A stretch of DNA of 42,056 nt from Haplomitrium mnioides. Lineage: Eukaryota; Marchantiophyta; Haplomitriopsida; Calobryales. The DNA lies in the NCBI GenBank assembly GCA_049999725.1, contig JBNGIS010020582.1, positions 6,337 through 48,392 of the forward strand. Direction: 5' to 3'. The notes under the pieces were generated by a model. The model did no database searches and was not told the DNA's origin. It saw nothing but the letters and a program-made list of their open reading frames with translations. Every line of letters starts with the position of its first letter. Within the stretch, counting starts at the first letter, position 1. The position numbers and the translations under genes were made by a program. Positions 1 to 11,903 of the stretch are shown here, piece after piece.

Positions 1-1309
1 TTTGAAATTGGTTTGATTGCACAAACTTTAGGCGTCCATAGATATGATGCTTTTTGAAACTTTTTTTTGGATAAAAATTTACAAAACATGAGGAAAAAGC
101 CCAAGCAGACTAGAAGTCAATGGAATGAGTTTGCAATCGCAAACACAAAAACCAACAAAATGAAATATTGCATGGATTTAAGAGCTCTATTTTCAAGTTC
201 AAGCAAGAAAGAAGCTTTCATTTGTAGTTGAAAATCCATGCACCCAAACGTTAAAGTGTGCTTAAAAAAAAGGTTTCATCATTTAAAAATATTTTATAAT
301 TCAACGAACCACATACAAAAAGGAGAGACATAGTTTAGAATAAAAAAAAGCAATGGCTAAGGAGATTGAATTAAGAGTGTAAACAAGAAACATCTCTAAG
401 TTTTTGACTTGATTATACCAAATAAAGGTTTTGAGTTCTAAAAAAGAGTCTATTACGTGTGTAGAAACTAAGTTCTAACCGGTAGTCTTTGTATGTAGAA
501 GCTTGAGGGTTGTATATGAGAAGTAGAAAATGTGGAAGGCTTGGACTTCCACCCCAAAGTCTATGCGCGCATAAGAATCCAAGCTCAACATCTGAACACT
601 CCAACCCAAATTGTGTGCCTGCATAGGAATCCAAGCTCAACATCTGAACACTCCAACCTAAAGTTTATGCGCGCATAGGAATTCGAACTCACCATCTGAG
701 CAATCCACAACAAAGACTATTAAGAACCTAGGTTTAAAGTTCTACAGAAGAGTTTTTGAGTGCACAACATTTCGACTTGCAAATCAAATTCTATGTGTGC
801 ATAGGGTTCAAACTTCTACAACCAAAGATACAGATGGTAAACATTCTATTTTTTGCAACAAACTCTATGTACACTAAGGATTTTGTTTTTTGATTTGGAA
901 TCTAAAAGTAAAACATGCATAAAGCTCTACATCTGAATCAAAGCACACCAAAAGTTTTAAGTTATATATCAAACTTCTTACAAGCAAAAAATAAGTAGTC
1001 AATTTGGGCAGATGCTTTAGTGATACAATAACCTTAAACTCTTCTAGCAAGCACTAAAGTTGGAAACAACATGCCTACATTTTGGAGAAGAAAATATTTT
1101 ACAAAAGGAAATGAAAATATTAACTAAAGATTTAAGTTTCATTGAAAGATAATAACATTCAACTTGGAATGATTTACACTAAAAAGTTCAAGGTGGCAGA
1201 TAAATTCAACAAATTACTTCATACCATTCTCACGTATTTTGTAAAATAATAATCTTAAATTACAATATAATAAAAAATACACAATATACAATAACATTTT
1301 AAAATTACT
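1..1309. other. Region distal to gene B of copy W, no gene
   Basis: AT-rich sequence downstream of the gene B stop. No reading frame in it resembles a known protein. It contains a short repeat region with palindromic ATGCGCGCAT-type cores at about 553-830. The gene-B-side terminus of the element was looked for and not found here, so it probably lies to the left of the window. Confidence 0.5.
553..830. repeat. 52-bp tandem repeat with ATGCGCGCAT-type palindromic cores
   Basis: The phrase GAATCCAAGCTCAACATCTG occurs at 575 and again at 627, a period of 52 bp, followed by a diverged third unit at about 680. Each unit begins with a palindromic core (TATGCGCGCATA type). More isolated cores continue to about 830. 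The core is the same as in the intron arrays of gene A, but the unit length differs. Confidence 0.7.
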
Positions 1310-2528
1310 TTAGTCACTTGTCTTGACTTCTTCGAATTCAACTTGAGAAGATTCATCAAGACTTACTTGATCTATTTGAGTATTTATGACAATGATTGAA
1401 TCTCTTTGAAACATTTCAGGATTGAGGGCTTTTTGTCTTTCATACTCAAATAGACTTGCTTTAATGGTTGCTAGAGTGGTATTTCTTAATTGGTCTTTTT
1501 GTATGAGAAGAAAATCAAAAGACATAATCGTGATTTGTGTCACATCAAGTACATCAATATTTAACTTGGATTTGCGTAGCTCTTTTGTTGGTGCTATTTT
1601 TTCCAGGGAAGTATTGTCTAGAAAACGCATCCTCAGCCTTACAAGAAAACCATTAAACAATTACTCATTTCAGGTTTGGGGGATTTTCCTCATCAAATAA
1701 CAAAACTTTGAGAACTTTGACAACTCAAAATGGTTTGGCTTTTGGATCCAGAGATACAAAAATACAAATAAACATTCTATCTTTCATCTCATATAGATTG
1801 CCAAATTTATACCCGTATTGAGTGTTGTGCAAAAGAGTCTTTTCTTGTGGCATAGGTGCTCCATCATAGATTGCTTGACGTGTAGAAAGCATTTGCTATA
1901 TTGGAGTATCTTCTTCTGTCTATTGAGCATCAAGCTGAGAACCTAGACAAACATTTTGAGAATCACTATAAGTGTTTGACGATTGTGAGGTAGAAAGATA
2001 GAATTTGCTTCAAGTCCTCGTCTTTTTTTTCAAGGATGTAGGTTGCAATCTCTTGTTGGGCAAGAAAAAAGTCATTCCACCATTGAATATGAGAATCTGT
2101 AAAGAACTTGTAGTAGTTTTCACTTATGTTGTCATTTATTGCAAAGACCACTTTCTCGACATCAACTTCTCTTTTTTCCTTTTAAGATCTTTTGATTTCA
2201 GAATATGCCTTGAGAGGAATCAATATTGAACTCAAAATTTCTCTGTCCACTTCAAGTAGGCACTTGAGTTGACAAATACTATCCGGAGGTAACCAAAATT
2301 CATCTGTTGAAAACTATTTGCTCCAAATCTTTGCTTTAGAATCATTCAACTAGAAATTGAATTGTTGATTAAAGGTAATATCATGTATCTTTTGAACTAG
2401 AGACGGACATTGTTGTAGAAACATTTTAAAATCCCTAGTTTCCAACAAAAGAGTTACCTAAGGTTTAGAATTATAAAGTAATTGAAGCGCGTTGCTAAGA
2501 CTCATAATTGTGAAAGCTTTGACACGTT

Positions 2529-3050
2529 TCAAACGTTTCGAGAATTGATTGAACATTTGATCGATTTGACCACCTTGATTTTTTTAAAAACATTCTTGGC
2601 AATAAGAAGACTAAGATATCCAAATAAGATAGAATTCTTATTCTCTCGTGTCGTGTTGTCCAACTGAAGATACAAAGTTGGAGGTAGCGGCCCTTCAAAG
2701 TCACATAATATTTTGTTGAGCACAGTAGCTGTCAAATTAGAATTTCTTCTCAAGTTTCTATAAGTTAAGAAGACCCTCAAAGAAAGAGCATGATTGAATA
2801 TTAAGGCACCGACAACATGCACACCCACCAAACAATCTTTGTCAATGTTTTTTGGTGGAGAAGACTAGTGTGGAATAGCAATTTTCTTCTGATCTATTTT
2901 GTCAATGATAATTTCCAAGTACTTTTGACCATCAGCATAACATTTGCTTTGATGGTTTGCAAGTTTTGTTCTTTCTTTCATTTGTTGGTGACGATGATGA
3001 AATAATTGGCGATTATATTTGATTGCATCATTATAAAGCACAAAAGACAT
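2529..3050 (-). other. Transposase-like core of gene B, copy W
   Basis: Two overlapping open frames carry, in order, YADGQKYLEIIIDKIDQKK (acidic residues in an IIDxxDQ context), HVVGALIFNHALSLRVF, a spacer with NSNLTATVL, then LYLQLDNTTRENKN followed by a hydrophobic SILFGYLSLLIA helix. Members of the family I recall (DUF7869) share IIDGMDQxK, LDNxxxENKN and HTHEDIDQ. Copy V supplies the third motif intact as YTHDQIDQ (about 34871-34893). The three acidic positions could form a DDD/E triad; that is inference. Confidence 0.6.
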
Positions 3051-3339
3051 AAAAATGGTTCAATACAACATATGGAGATGTTTGGAACTTCAAAAGACAA
3101 CCTCAAGTGCTAAAAATATTCAAATCATCTTAAACAAATGTTTGGATTGGTAGAAGTGAAAATGTTTTAAAAGATTAAAAATAAACTTTAAGTAATTTAA
3201 ATAAAAGAAAATTTGTTTGACTTAAAATAAATAAAAGTTAAGAAAGAGAAAAACAAGATTTGCTAACAAAGAAACACAAATTGCATTTATAGTTTCAAAG
3301 GTAGCTTGGACTCTTTGTTTACAAAGGATAAAAAAAAAC

Positions 3340-3700
3340 TAGAACACATCTTATTCGCGCATAGTATGAGTGGAGACAACAACTGATTGTAGGCGTGCAT
3401 AGGACCAAAGCAACAACACTAATATTATGGCTTGTTTTGACTATTGTTGCCACTGGCTTTAAACGAAACAAGAACAAATCCTATGTGCCCATAGGATTTG
3501 CAAACAATAAAAACAATTATTGCTATTGTTTTTCTTGCAAAGAGATCTTGATTTAAAGCAAAAAAAGCAAAACTTGTTGCAAGTCTAAGGTCACAACCAA
3601 GAATCAGATTCATTTCTTCACTTTATTCGGTTGTAGACAAGGTTTGGATTCAAACTACAAACAACAGACCTTATGCAAGCATAGACTCTCTTCTTACAAC
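3340..3700. repeat. Scattered ATGCGCGCAT-like palindromes inside gene B, copy W
   Basis: Cores such as ATTCGCGCATAG (3353), GGCGTGCATAGG (3392), a near-perfect inverted repeat CCTATGTGCCCATAGG (3480) and TATGCAAGCATAG (3672) lie between the zinc-binding-like part and the catalytic-like part. Spacing is irregular and neighbouring frames are closed, so this is probably a gene B intron carrying a decayed version of the arrays seen in gene A. Confidence 0.45.
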
Positions 3701-5277
3701 TAAGTTGCTAAGAATTATTCCACTCAAATCTTGTTTGTTGAGTAATTTAACAAAACAAATATCTTTTGACACTAAGTTGAGAAAACATAACATCTCTAGA
3801 ACTAAGCTTTGAGTCTAGAAAAAGGAGCATGGATTAACCAAAGGCTTCAAAAGAGAAGAAATTTGTTACTTTTTTTTTACTCCAAGACATGTTTTTCTCG
3901 CAATGATTTTATTTCTTTGCATGTTTCACAAACAACAAATCTATTGTATTTTGGAATTTTTACATTTGCAAAATGAGTTCTCTAATGCTTTATAAAACCC
4001 AAGAAACTAATAATACAATGGGGATCTTTGTCTTTCAAATAAGTTGTGTAGTAGTCATAAACTTCCCATTTTGTAAAATTATTGAGCAAGTTATAAGCTT
4101 TGTGAGTGGGTGTTCTCTCACAGTGTCCCTGAAAAAAACTGTCCATCCACTTAAGCACAAAAACTCCTTTAGCCGATAATTCTCTTTTTCCAAAAATGCC
4201 TCTAGGATGTGTGTTTTTGAGATTTTGAATCTATTGGATTCTATCATTTCGTACTAATAATATTAACTTGAAGGCTCTTCTATAGACAACGATGCCGCCA
4301 TGCAGAGTAAACCGATTGTCAACATTATTGCCTTTTTTTAGTATTCCCCACTGCAGTGTGATATCTTGATTCTTCATGCTTTGTCAAAAATACGTTTCTC
4401 TCACAGTTTCCAAAAATTCTGTCTTGCACAACAACAAGCAATTATTTTGAAAGCATAAGATTCTCTTCAATTTAGAAATTGACATTGGATCGAGCTTTTT
4501 CATCACAAAGCTCTCATCATAATGTACTTTCCACAAAGAATTTTCATGTAAGGTGTTTACCCGTTTGGATTTTAGCCCATATAAAGAATTCTTATGTTGT
4601 GCTAGTCGATTCGATTCGTAGGCAAATCCACCAATATGAGATAACTCATCGTTCAAAAGATCTTGATCATTATGATAAACTATGTTTGTTCCTTTGTAAA
4701 AAGTGTTTGAAAGATGAGGTACTTTTTGAGGATTGGAAGAACTACGCCATTCTGAAACGAAATCTTGATCAATATCTTGAACATTATGAAATGTTTTTTG
4801 TAATATAATCAGTGTTCTTGGTGATAAATCCAATGAAATATTGAATGATTGCGACTCTGTGCTAGAATCATTTTCCCAAACTGTTGTCTAAAGACTCCTT
4901 TAAAAGAATTTGGTTTGTTTCAAGTTTTCTAATCTCATTGCAAGGTCCAACTTGAATTGTGAAGTTACTCGTTGTTTGAGTGGTACTATCAAGGACAACG
5001 ATTCATCTTCAAAATTGAAACCACCTACATGTTGCATTTTTTTGTGTTTTAGACAAACACACTTTGATCATGAATATCGAGGTCTCCCGTAGATGAAGAC
5101 AAAGAAAGGTCCACAACCGTTTGGAAATTCTGAGTTGAACATCTTTCTATTGATTTCTTGGAGTAGTCAAAAGAAAGATTCAACTTTAACCACTTGGTCG
5201 GCAAAAAAGATCTTGTGCTTGCAGAAGTTTGTTTCTTCAATTCTCTTCGAGCACTAGCTTCCCTCTTTGATCATTTG

Positions 5278-5400
5278 CACGCAAGTTGTTAACTCCTTAA
5301 TCCTATGTGCGCATTGGATTCACTCCTTGACCTTATGCGCGCATAGGGTTCAATCCTTAATCCTATACACGCATAGGGTTCACCTTCTTGATCTTCTTAA
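5278..5400 (-). repeat. 30-bp palindrome array within the first exon of gene B, copy W
   Basis: Units of about 30 bp centred on TATGCGCGCATA-type palindromes. On the minus strand they stay in the gene B frame and encode a 10-residue repeat of the form EPYARIRSRS / ESNAHIGLRS. The same region in copy Y (41215-41350) repeats as TQSYACIGSRS. The unit length is a multiple of three, unlike the 52-bp units at 553. Confidence 0.65.
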
Positions 5401-5429
5401 GCAGAGCTATCTAATTCAATAGAAGCCAT

Positions 5430-6059
5430 ATTTTTCCCCAATATACTTGCTCTTACACTTGACGCTTTTGGTAGTCCATCACTTACCTCCAAAGAATTGA
5501 TGTTTGAACAAGTCTCAAGCTCTATATCAAAAGTAACACTTTTCTATGAAGAAGAATCTTGAAATTCTAACTTCTTCTTGTCCTTCAAAACTCCAGCTAT
5601 TGATAAAGGTTACTAAAAGTCAACTATTTGAAGAAACTATTTTAACAAATATTGTCAACCTCTTACCTCCTACCTAAAATATGTGTTTTAAAAAAATCCA
5701 CAAAACAACAAAATTGGGAACTTTTTGTGAAGAAAATGAAAACAAAAATTGGAAAGATAAAAACAAGCGATGCTTTACATATTGAATTTTTTTTTTTTGC
5801 ACCACGCAAACCTACGTGCCAAGAGCTTCGAGAATCATTTTTTGGCAAGAAAAGACATTTTCTGATACCAAGATATACAAGAAGCGTCAGTAGAAAATTT
5901 CTTTCCATTGTTGAGAGTTCACTTTCTAGTTTTTGTTTTCTTGTCACTATTGTATTTGCATTTTCCTATTATTTTGCTATTTTCAGCTGTTTGATTTTTG
6001 TGAACTTTTGTTCCTTAGATTTTTCACCTTAAATTCTACCAGGTGTTACTTTTTGGAAA
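5430..6059. promoter_or_regulatory. Shared divergent promoter region of genes A and B, copy W
   Basis: The region lies between the two head-to-head starts. It aligns by eye along nearly its whole length with 40585-41128 of copy Y in reverse, including CCCCAATATACT, AAAAGTAACACTTTTCT and GCAAACCTACGTGCCAAGAG. The TATA box clear in copy Y is degraded here to GATATACAAGAAGCG (about 5871). Conservation of non-coding sequence between the two starts suggests one bidirectional control region. Confidence 0.5.
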
Positions 6060-6465
6060 ATGGCATCACAAGTCAATGTTTCCAAACCTGCTCAACCAAA
6101 GCCTTACATGTGTTTGGATTTTTATCAAGACTCACATGTTAGAAAAATTAGACTAGGATTGGCTAGTTAATTGTGGATCCTTGAAAGACCCTGATCAACA
6201 ACTTTACCTTTTTGTTGGTGAAGGTGAAAATTTAAACCTTGGCCTTGTTCTCCAAATAATGATGATTAGAGAAGGACAGCAAGCCAGCATTAGGCTACTT
6301 GTGCGGTCACATGATGCTATTACCCTATACAAGACATCTCGCAAACGATTTAGCTTTTCAGAGTTGAACGAGAGGGATATTTTTGTCAAGCATCTACATT
6401 TGGCTAAGGAAGGCAACAAGGTAGAATCTCAAAACCCTTTTTTATTTGTTTTATTTTTGTATTAA

Positions 6466-6623
6466 CTCAAAACTCAATGCGCGCATGGGCCTCTGAGTCC
6501 ATGCGCTTGGAATTGAGAGTCCAGAAGAGCATGTACCTGAGAGTCCAAGCAAGCATGGACCTGGAGGCCCATGCACGCACAAATTTGTGAGTCCATAGGT
6601 GCATTGACCTGGGAGTCCATGCG
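6466..6623. repeat. Palindrome array of gene A intron 1, left half, copy W
   Basis: About six units of roughly 24-25 bp of the form GAGTCCATGCGCGCATGGAC, with variants such as GAGTCCAAGCAAGCATGGAC. The array stops at CCATGCG where the large LTR element begins, and resumes after it at 19467. Copy Y has the corresponding array in the same intron. Confidence 0.8.
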
Positions 6624-8370
6624 TGTCAACCCCCTGGTTGGAGCATTACCTCTTTTCCGACATAGTTAACCCCACTTAAGGGCTGACTTAGTGTTTCGGG
6701 ACCTTTTATGGGAGGGGCTTTGCACCGAATGGACCCCAATTTCTATTTACCAGCACAAGAGTGACTGCACAACCTCGACAACACCCAAGCACACACTCCA
6801 CTGCCCACAAATGCAAGTCACATCCTTCTTCAGGCCTTAACCTCGGAAGGTGCCACTTGGAAGACAGGGGCAATTAGGACAAAGCATCTGATTCTGGTCT
6901 ACAATGGCCTCTTGGTGAATCCTTCCGCAGCCACCTTGCTCATTCACATGCATTTCTCAAGGACACACATATGTAGATAGATACACTGCTAAATAAATTC
7001 CGAAATATACTTCAGAGCCCAGATTTGGACCTAATCACTTTGTACACAGAAAGGGAATAGATCCCAATATCCAATTATCACAATACAATGTTGTTAGTCC
7101 TAACTTCCCATGTTTAGGGTGTCCTCAGGATTTGATAAATGGAATGCCGACCTTCTAAAACTAAGAACCTCACCGATCTACAAACAGAATACAAATCTAA
7201 CAACACACATAAACATAGACACCTCCCTACCTACACATTGTCCTGCTCACATTGCCGACTGGTTCTCCTCTCAAGAACCAATCTCTCCTCCCAACTTTCC
7301 TTTTGCAACTCCAGCCTTCCTCTTACTCCTCACCCACGCACTCTTATCCAAATAGTTTTTCAACTTCCCTCGCAAGAAGCCCTGAATTTACTTCCTCATG
7401 CTCGGAAGAGGTTTTCTTTAACTTCCACCTCTGGAAGACAGCCCTCCCAGCTGCTGGATCACCCACTCCACCTGAGAATTGGTTGGATCTTCCACGCAGT
7501 ACGCAGGCACTAACGTGGCTACTCCTCTCCATTCTCCACAAGATTGTAACACCAGCAACCCTCTCCAAATGCTATTAGAACTGATCTCTTGCACGAACTA
7601 AGCTGAGACGACACCAGGACCCCCCCCTTGGCTACCCCTTACAAAATACAAACTGAAAGAGTTCTCCTCTCCTCTGAGTGTTGGTCCACCTCCAAATGTT
7701 GGTCTGTCTTCAAATGTGAGTACACCTGAGTAGTCTGAGCCTTTAGAGCCTTCTGCTCTGCAATTCCCAACACCTCCTCAGTCCACCTCCACCATGTGAA
7801 GGCCTTCTTTCACGAGTCCACCCACTGCACCAAAGGTCTCACCAGAACTCTCTCCTTCGTATCTCACTGCTTTCTCTGCCCCTCGACATCGGTCCCCGTA
7901 GCTTTAGAGCAGGGTAGTCTATCCTTGCTCGTTTTCCTCCCCCAGCCTTGACGATTCAACACCGCCCTTCCTTGAAGGTCCATGTTTCACTTATCTGACG
8001 GTTGAGAGGTGCATCCTTCCTTTTTGCACAGCCCATAGGTGGGTTTTGTTCCAAATTCAGAGCATGGAATTTGCGCCAATGGCTGCACTTTGTCATTCTC
8101 TTCCCAACAAGACTAATTTTACGCAAATCCGACCTATATAGCTCTGGCAATCGGAGTTTGAATGGACCTACCTTTTTCCTTTGTTTTTTCCTCGTTTTAG
8201 CTTGACAACTCGCGAGATCCTTCGGATACCAGGCATTGGACACGTGGCGCTATGGGGCAACCCGTTGGATTCCTTAGACTCGCCATTCCGTAAGATTCAT
8301 CGGACTGGAACCCGTGAAATTCTTCGGACATCGGACAGCTGACACATGGCGCGTCGGGGGAGCCCGTTGG

Positions 8371-8520
8371 GTGCCACGTAATCCGCAAAGCTCAAGATTC
8401 TTGAGGAATCTCTAATATTCTCGCACATTCCCATATCCCACAAAGGTGCCACGTAATCCGCAAAGCTCAAGATTCCCGAAGAATCTCTAATATTCTCGTA
8501 GATTCCCAGAGGCCCGTATG
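8371..8520. repeat. 75-bp tandem repeat, two units, in the 3' LTR
   Basis: GTGCCACGTAATCCGCAAAG occurs at 8371 and 8446, each followed by CTCAAGATTC and AATCTCTAATATTCTCG. The same two-unit repeat occurs in the other LTR at 15428 and 15503, so it predates the insertion. Confidence 0.8.
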
Positions 8521-10383
8521 AGCGCTACATTTCCGATGTGGTGCCATCCGACGCCGCCCCGCAGAGGGGTAGGTGGACCGTCGCGTTGACCGTCCGTTGA
8601 CTAGCTAACTTTCCCGGCTGCCACGTCATCCGCAAGGTTTTGACCCTCTGTATAAGAACTATGAAGACTTCCATTTTTTCCCCTGTTGGATCGGTGATAG
8701 ATCCTCTTTTTGGCACCGCTTCTTCCTCCGTCGGATGTGCACTATATCGCCTCTTCGGCATCTTTGGTTCTTCCTTTGGTTGGATCTGTGACTCCTCACT
8801 GTTTCGGTTGATCCCTTCTCGTTTCTCCTTGTCGAACTTGTGATATATTGTTGTTTCGGTACTGCTTGCTTCTCCTTGGTATGTTGATGAATCGCTATTT
8901 CAGCGTTCTATCCTCTTATATTGAAACTATGCTATATCCTCGTTTCGGTATTCCTCGTTAGCCCCCTTCGGAACCTTGTTAAGTGGCCTCTCCACTTAGG
9001 GTGGCTATTCAGAACCATATTAACTGGAGCGCCTTACATCGGATGGCAGTTTGGAACCCCCTTAAGTAGGCTCCGCCTACGACTTATCGCTCTTTCGGCT
9101 CTTCATCCCCTTTTTGGCCAGACCTTCGCTTTATCCCTGTTTTGATACTGGGTTCTCCTCTTAGCTAGACTGTCGATAAGTCACGTTTTCGGCCTCTTTG
9201 TTCCTCCTCTAGCAAATCATAGATATATCTCCATTTTGGCACCCTCATTTTCCTCCCAGCCAGTTCTTCGACATATCTCTATTTCGGCACCTTCTCCCTT
9301 TCCTATCCAAACCATTGATAGGTCATTGTTTCGGTGCCTTGCTCTTCAAGTGAAACCTCATCTTATCTTTATTTTGGCATCTTCTCTTGATATAAGAACT
9401 TTGAGCGGCTTCTTTTCTTCACCAAGGCATTAGAAAGTTTTATATAACAACATTGAAAGAAGGCTTATTTACCTGACTTGTGGAAAATTTTGATGTAAGA
9501 ACCATGTACCCCGCATATCCATTTCAAACTTTCGGATGACTTCCGATTCGAACTTTCAAAGTCTCTTTCCTCGCGTCCAAATCTTCGACATGTCACCCTT
9601 TCGCCCGATTAATTAACCCGCTTTGGAATCCCTTTTAACCAACCCTCCCCACATCGATAGAAAGATCGGAACCACATTAAGTGGTCTCCCCTCTTAGGAA
9701 GGCGAGTTTCCGATCCGTTTTTCGGATCGGACACCACGGACATCGGATTCGACTCTTCACAACTCACCTTTTCTTTAATCCAATCGTTGCTCATTCTCAA
9801 TTCAATCGCGCAGCAGCTCTATTCGATCATCGCACAATGTTCTTCACAACTTGCTTTCTCATCATGATTGTCTTCCATTCACCTCCTTGTACGGATTGCA
9901 GCATCTCAGAGGAATTCTTCTTCAAGGTTGCAAGGGAAATTCCTCTTCCGCAATTCAATCGATTCCAGCAACAAGAGATTCATCGTTGATTCTTCGTGAC
10001 ATTCCCATTTTGCAGAGCTTTGGATCACAATTTGAAGCCTTCCCTTCGATCAATTCCGCGCAACAGGGAGGGCCTTCGCATCATGTTCATTCGCAACTCC
10101 CTTCTATTTGATTCTCGTAGTGATAGCAGGGTCATTCCTCAATTTCAGATGCTCTTCTTCAATCGAACATCGCAGCAGCTCATCGCATGAGGCGGAGGTC
10201 TTTTCAGATAAGGCCATTTTCAATTCAAGGGCATTCGTCTCCATATGAATTCACAGCAGGCCTTCGATGTAGGGCTCTTCATCTATCGCATCAACCGATT
10301 CTTCTTCACAAGTCAATTGGTTGAACTTTTCATGCAGCTGATCAATTCTCCATGAAGAATTCTTCCAAAGCAATGAACGAGAA

Positions 10384-10408
10384 CCCCCCCCCCCCCCCCC
10401 CCCCCCCC
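10384..10408 (+). repeat. 25-C homopolymer in the 3' LTR
   Basis: An uninterrupted run of 25 C (G on the element strand). The other LTR has at least 13 C at the matching site (17611-17623), directly followed by the assembly gap, so the true length there is unknown. Confidence 0.95.
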
Positions 10409-11716
10409 AACAATTCAATCTGATCCTCTGCTTCACATCAATCCTTTCGCACAGGCCTTCGCGCGTCCCTTCAAGCTGATTACCCATCGAATGTCAGCTC
10501 TTACTCTGTCAAACTTTCCCCCTTGCTTCGCCAGATCAGCGATAGATCTTTGTTTCACTTTTCTATCCTTAAATTCTAGTTAGGCTTCCCGTTGGATCCT
10601 AGTTAAGCCATGATTCCCGCATCGGAGGTCACATCCGATCTATTTTAACCGTGAAGCCCACTTAGGAGGGCTACTTCCCGTGAGGGTCGCCATTTCTCCG
10701 TTAAGGATCTGTGGTCTCCCCAATACTAGCACGTGTCCCCAAATCCCGTGAGGTGTGCTGGGGCTGCCACGTTTCCGCAGCGCTCTACGAACTTTCGTTG
10801 CTTCGAAACCATGATGTGTTGCCGCTTCGTCCTTCCCGTTTAGCCTTGCAGTTGCTTTAAGCACTCCTCTGCCGCAAAAATGGTGATAAGTCACCTCTTT
10901 GTCAGTCGCCGATTCGTCTATTCCTATTTTACCCTCTTCGGACCTATTGGACCCCCCTTTGCGGATCCCTGTTAAGTGGTCCCCCTATGTCGTAAGACGC
11001 ATCGGAACCCGCTTAACCGTGTATCCCACTTAGGGTGGTGCAATCTCGTCAATCTTTCGGACACCCAAGTGCTGCCACGTTTCCGCAGCGCTCCATGGAC
11101 TCCTTGGGGCTGTGGCCGTCGGTTAACTTTCCGAAGGTCGTTCTTCTTTAGTTCTGCCTTATTCTCTTTGATTCAAATTGCACTGCAATTGATTCGAGCT
11201 CTTCTCTCTATCAAGGTATTGCACGCCACGAATGGTTGCGAATTAAGGATGCAGTGGTCCAAACTGTTGGCTCCTCCGTTCTGCATCTCGACTTTCACCC
11301 CCTCACCTTCATCTCCCGTACTCCTCCTGTAGATTCTTCCTCGATTGTGGATGGCTCCTTTCTTCTGATCTCCCTCACACATCGGCTTGATTCTTCTTGC
11401 TCCCCCTTGTCAGCTCTGCCTCTGTCATGTTGCTGCAAGTTCCTTTGAACCCCTTGCTAGCCTTCTTACCTGACTCCTTTGGATTCCACAAGGCTCCCCT
11501 TTGCATTGCAAGATTCATGACCTCCACAAGGAAAGGGAGAAAAGAAAGGAAGAGAAGGGAAAAGAGGGAGAGGAGAAAGGTGCAGGATTGGCATAACAAC
11601 CATAAGACAATAAAACACAAAAGAATACACAAGATTAACACAAATAAAAGGGATCAACTAGGCTAGAGGCTCAGCAATCCCACAAAAAAAAAAAACTCAT
11701 ACACACCCGACCGACA

Positions 11717-11730
11717 TAACTCCCCTTTTA
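11717..11730 (-). other. Polypurine tract of the giant LTR element
   Basis: Reads TAAAAGGGGAGTTA on the minus strand, immediately before the 3' LTR start TGTCGG. Position and composition fit the plus-strand primer of an LTR retrotransposon. Very similar AAAAGGGGAGT blocks recur inside the internal reading frame (about 12650 and 12740). Confidence 0.75.
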
Positions 11731-11903
11731 ATTGTGCAGCGACCCTGCAAACACCCTTCCTCCTTCCGACCTTCTTAGCCTCCTCGTGGCCGCCGCTTTG
11801 ATCTACCTTACTGAGTGCTCTTTAGTCGACTTGGCTACCACACAACGCACCACTCACACAACACGAGGACAAACAAACCACAACTCCTACATTGTCATGA
11901 TGG

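Larger units (their letters stand above)
1310..5429 (-). pseudogene. Gene B, copy W: DDE/RNase H-like putative transposase, decayed
   Basis: Read from 5429 down. The N-terminal part has an in-frame 10-residue repeat and a Ser-rich stretch ending GDLDIHDQSV (5049-5240). A middle part (4384-4833) has a clean frame of about 150 codons including DIDQDFVSEW. A basic/aromatic part with HPRGIFGKRE and a Cys pair in RFVVCETCKE follows (about 3885-4290). The catalytic-like core lies at 2529-3050: IIIDKIDQKKIAIP, then LDNTTRENKN (2634-2660), then IDQMF in another frame (about 2552-2567). The C-terminal parts are HIQWWNDFF (1966-2151) and an open 116-codon exon (1310-1660). These motifs in this order match a eukaryotic protein family I recall as DUF7869, with an RNase H/DDE-like fold. 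Several frameshifts and stops are present, and introns are likely. The start is aligned to copy Y; the ATG homologous to 41129 reads ACG here. Confidence 0.65.
6624..11716 (-). repeat. 3' LTR of the giant element (5093 bp)
   Basis: Homologous along its length to 13686-19466. It ends on the plus strand with CCGACA at 11711-11716, directly next to the polypurine tract. It contains a 75-bp repeat, a 25-C tract and many short GGAACC...TTAAGTGG modules. Apparent reading frames inside (for example 7110-7355) are preserved in both LTRs only as non-coding homology and carry no recognisable protein. Confidence 0.85.

Noticed and set aside
7110-7578. Overlapping frames in the LTR, repeated at 14168-14642, as conserved genes
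   Set aside because: They are conserved only because the two LTRs are copies; three overlapping frames in each and no domain features.
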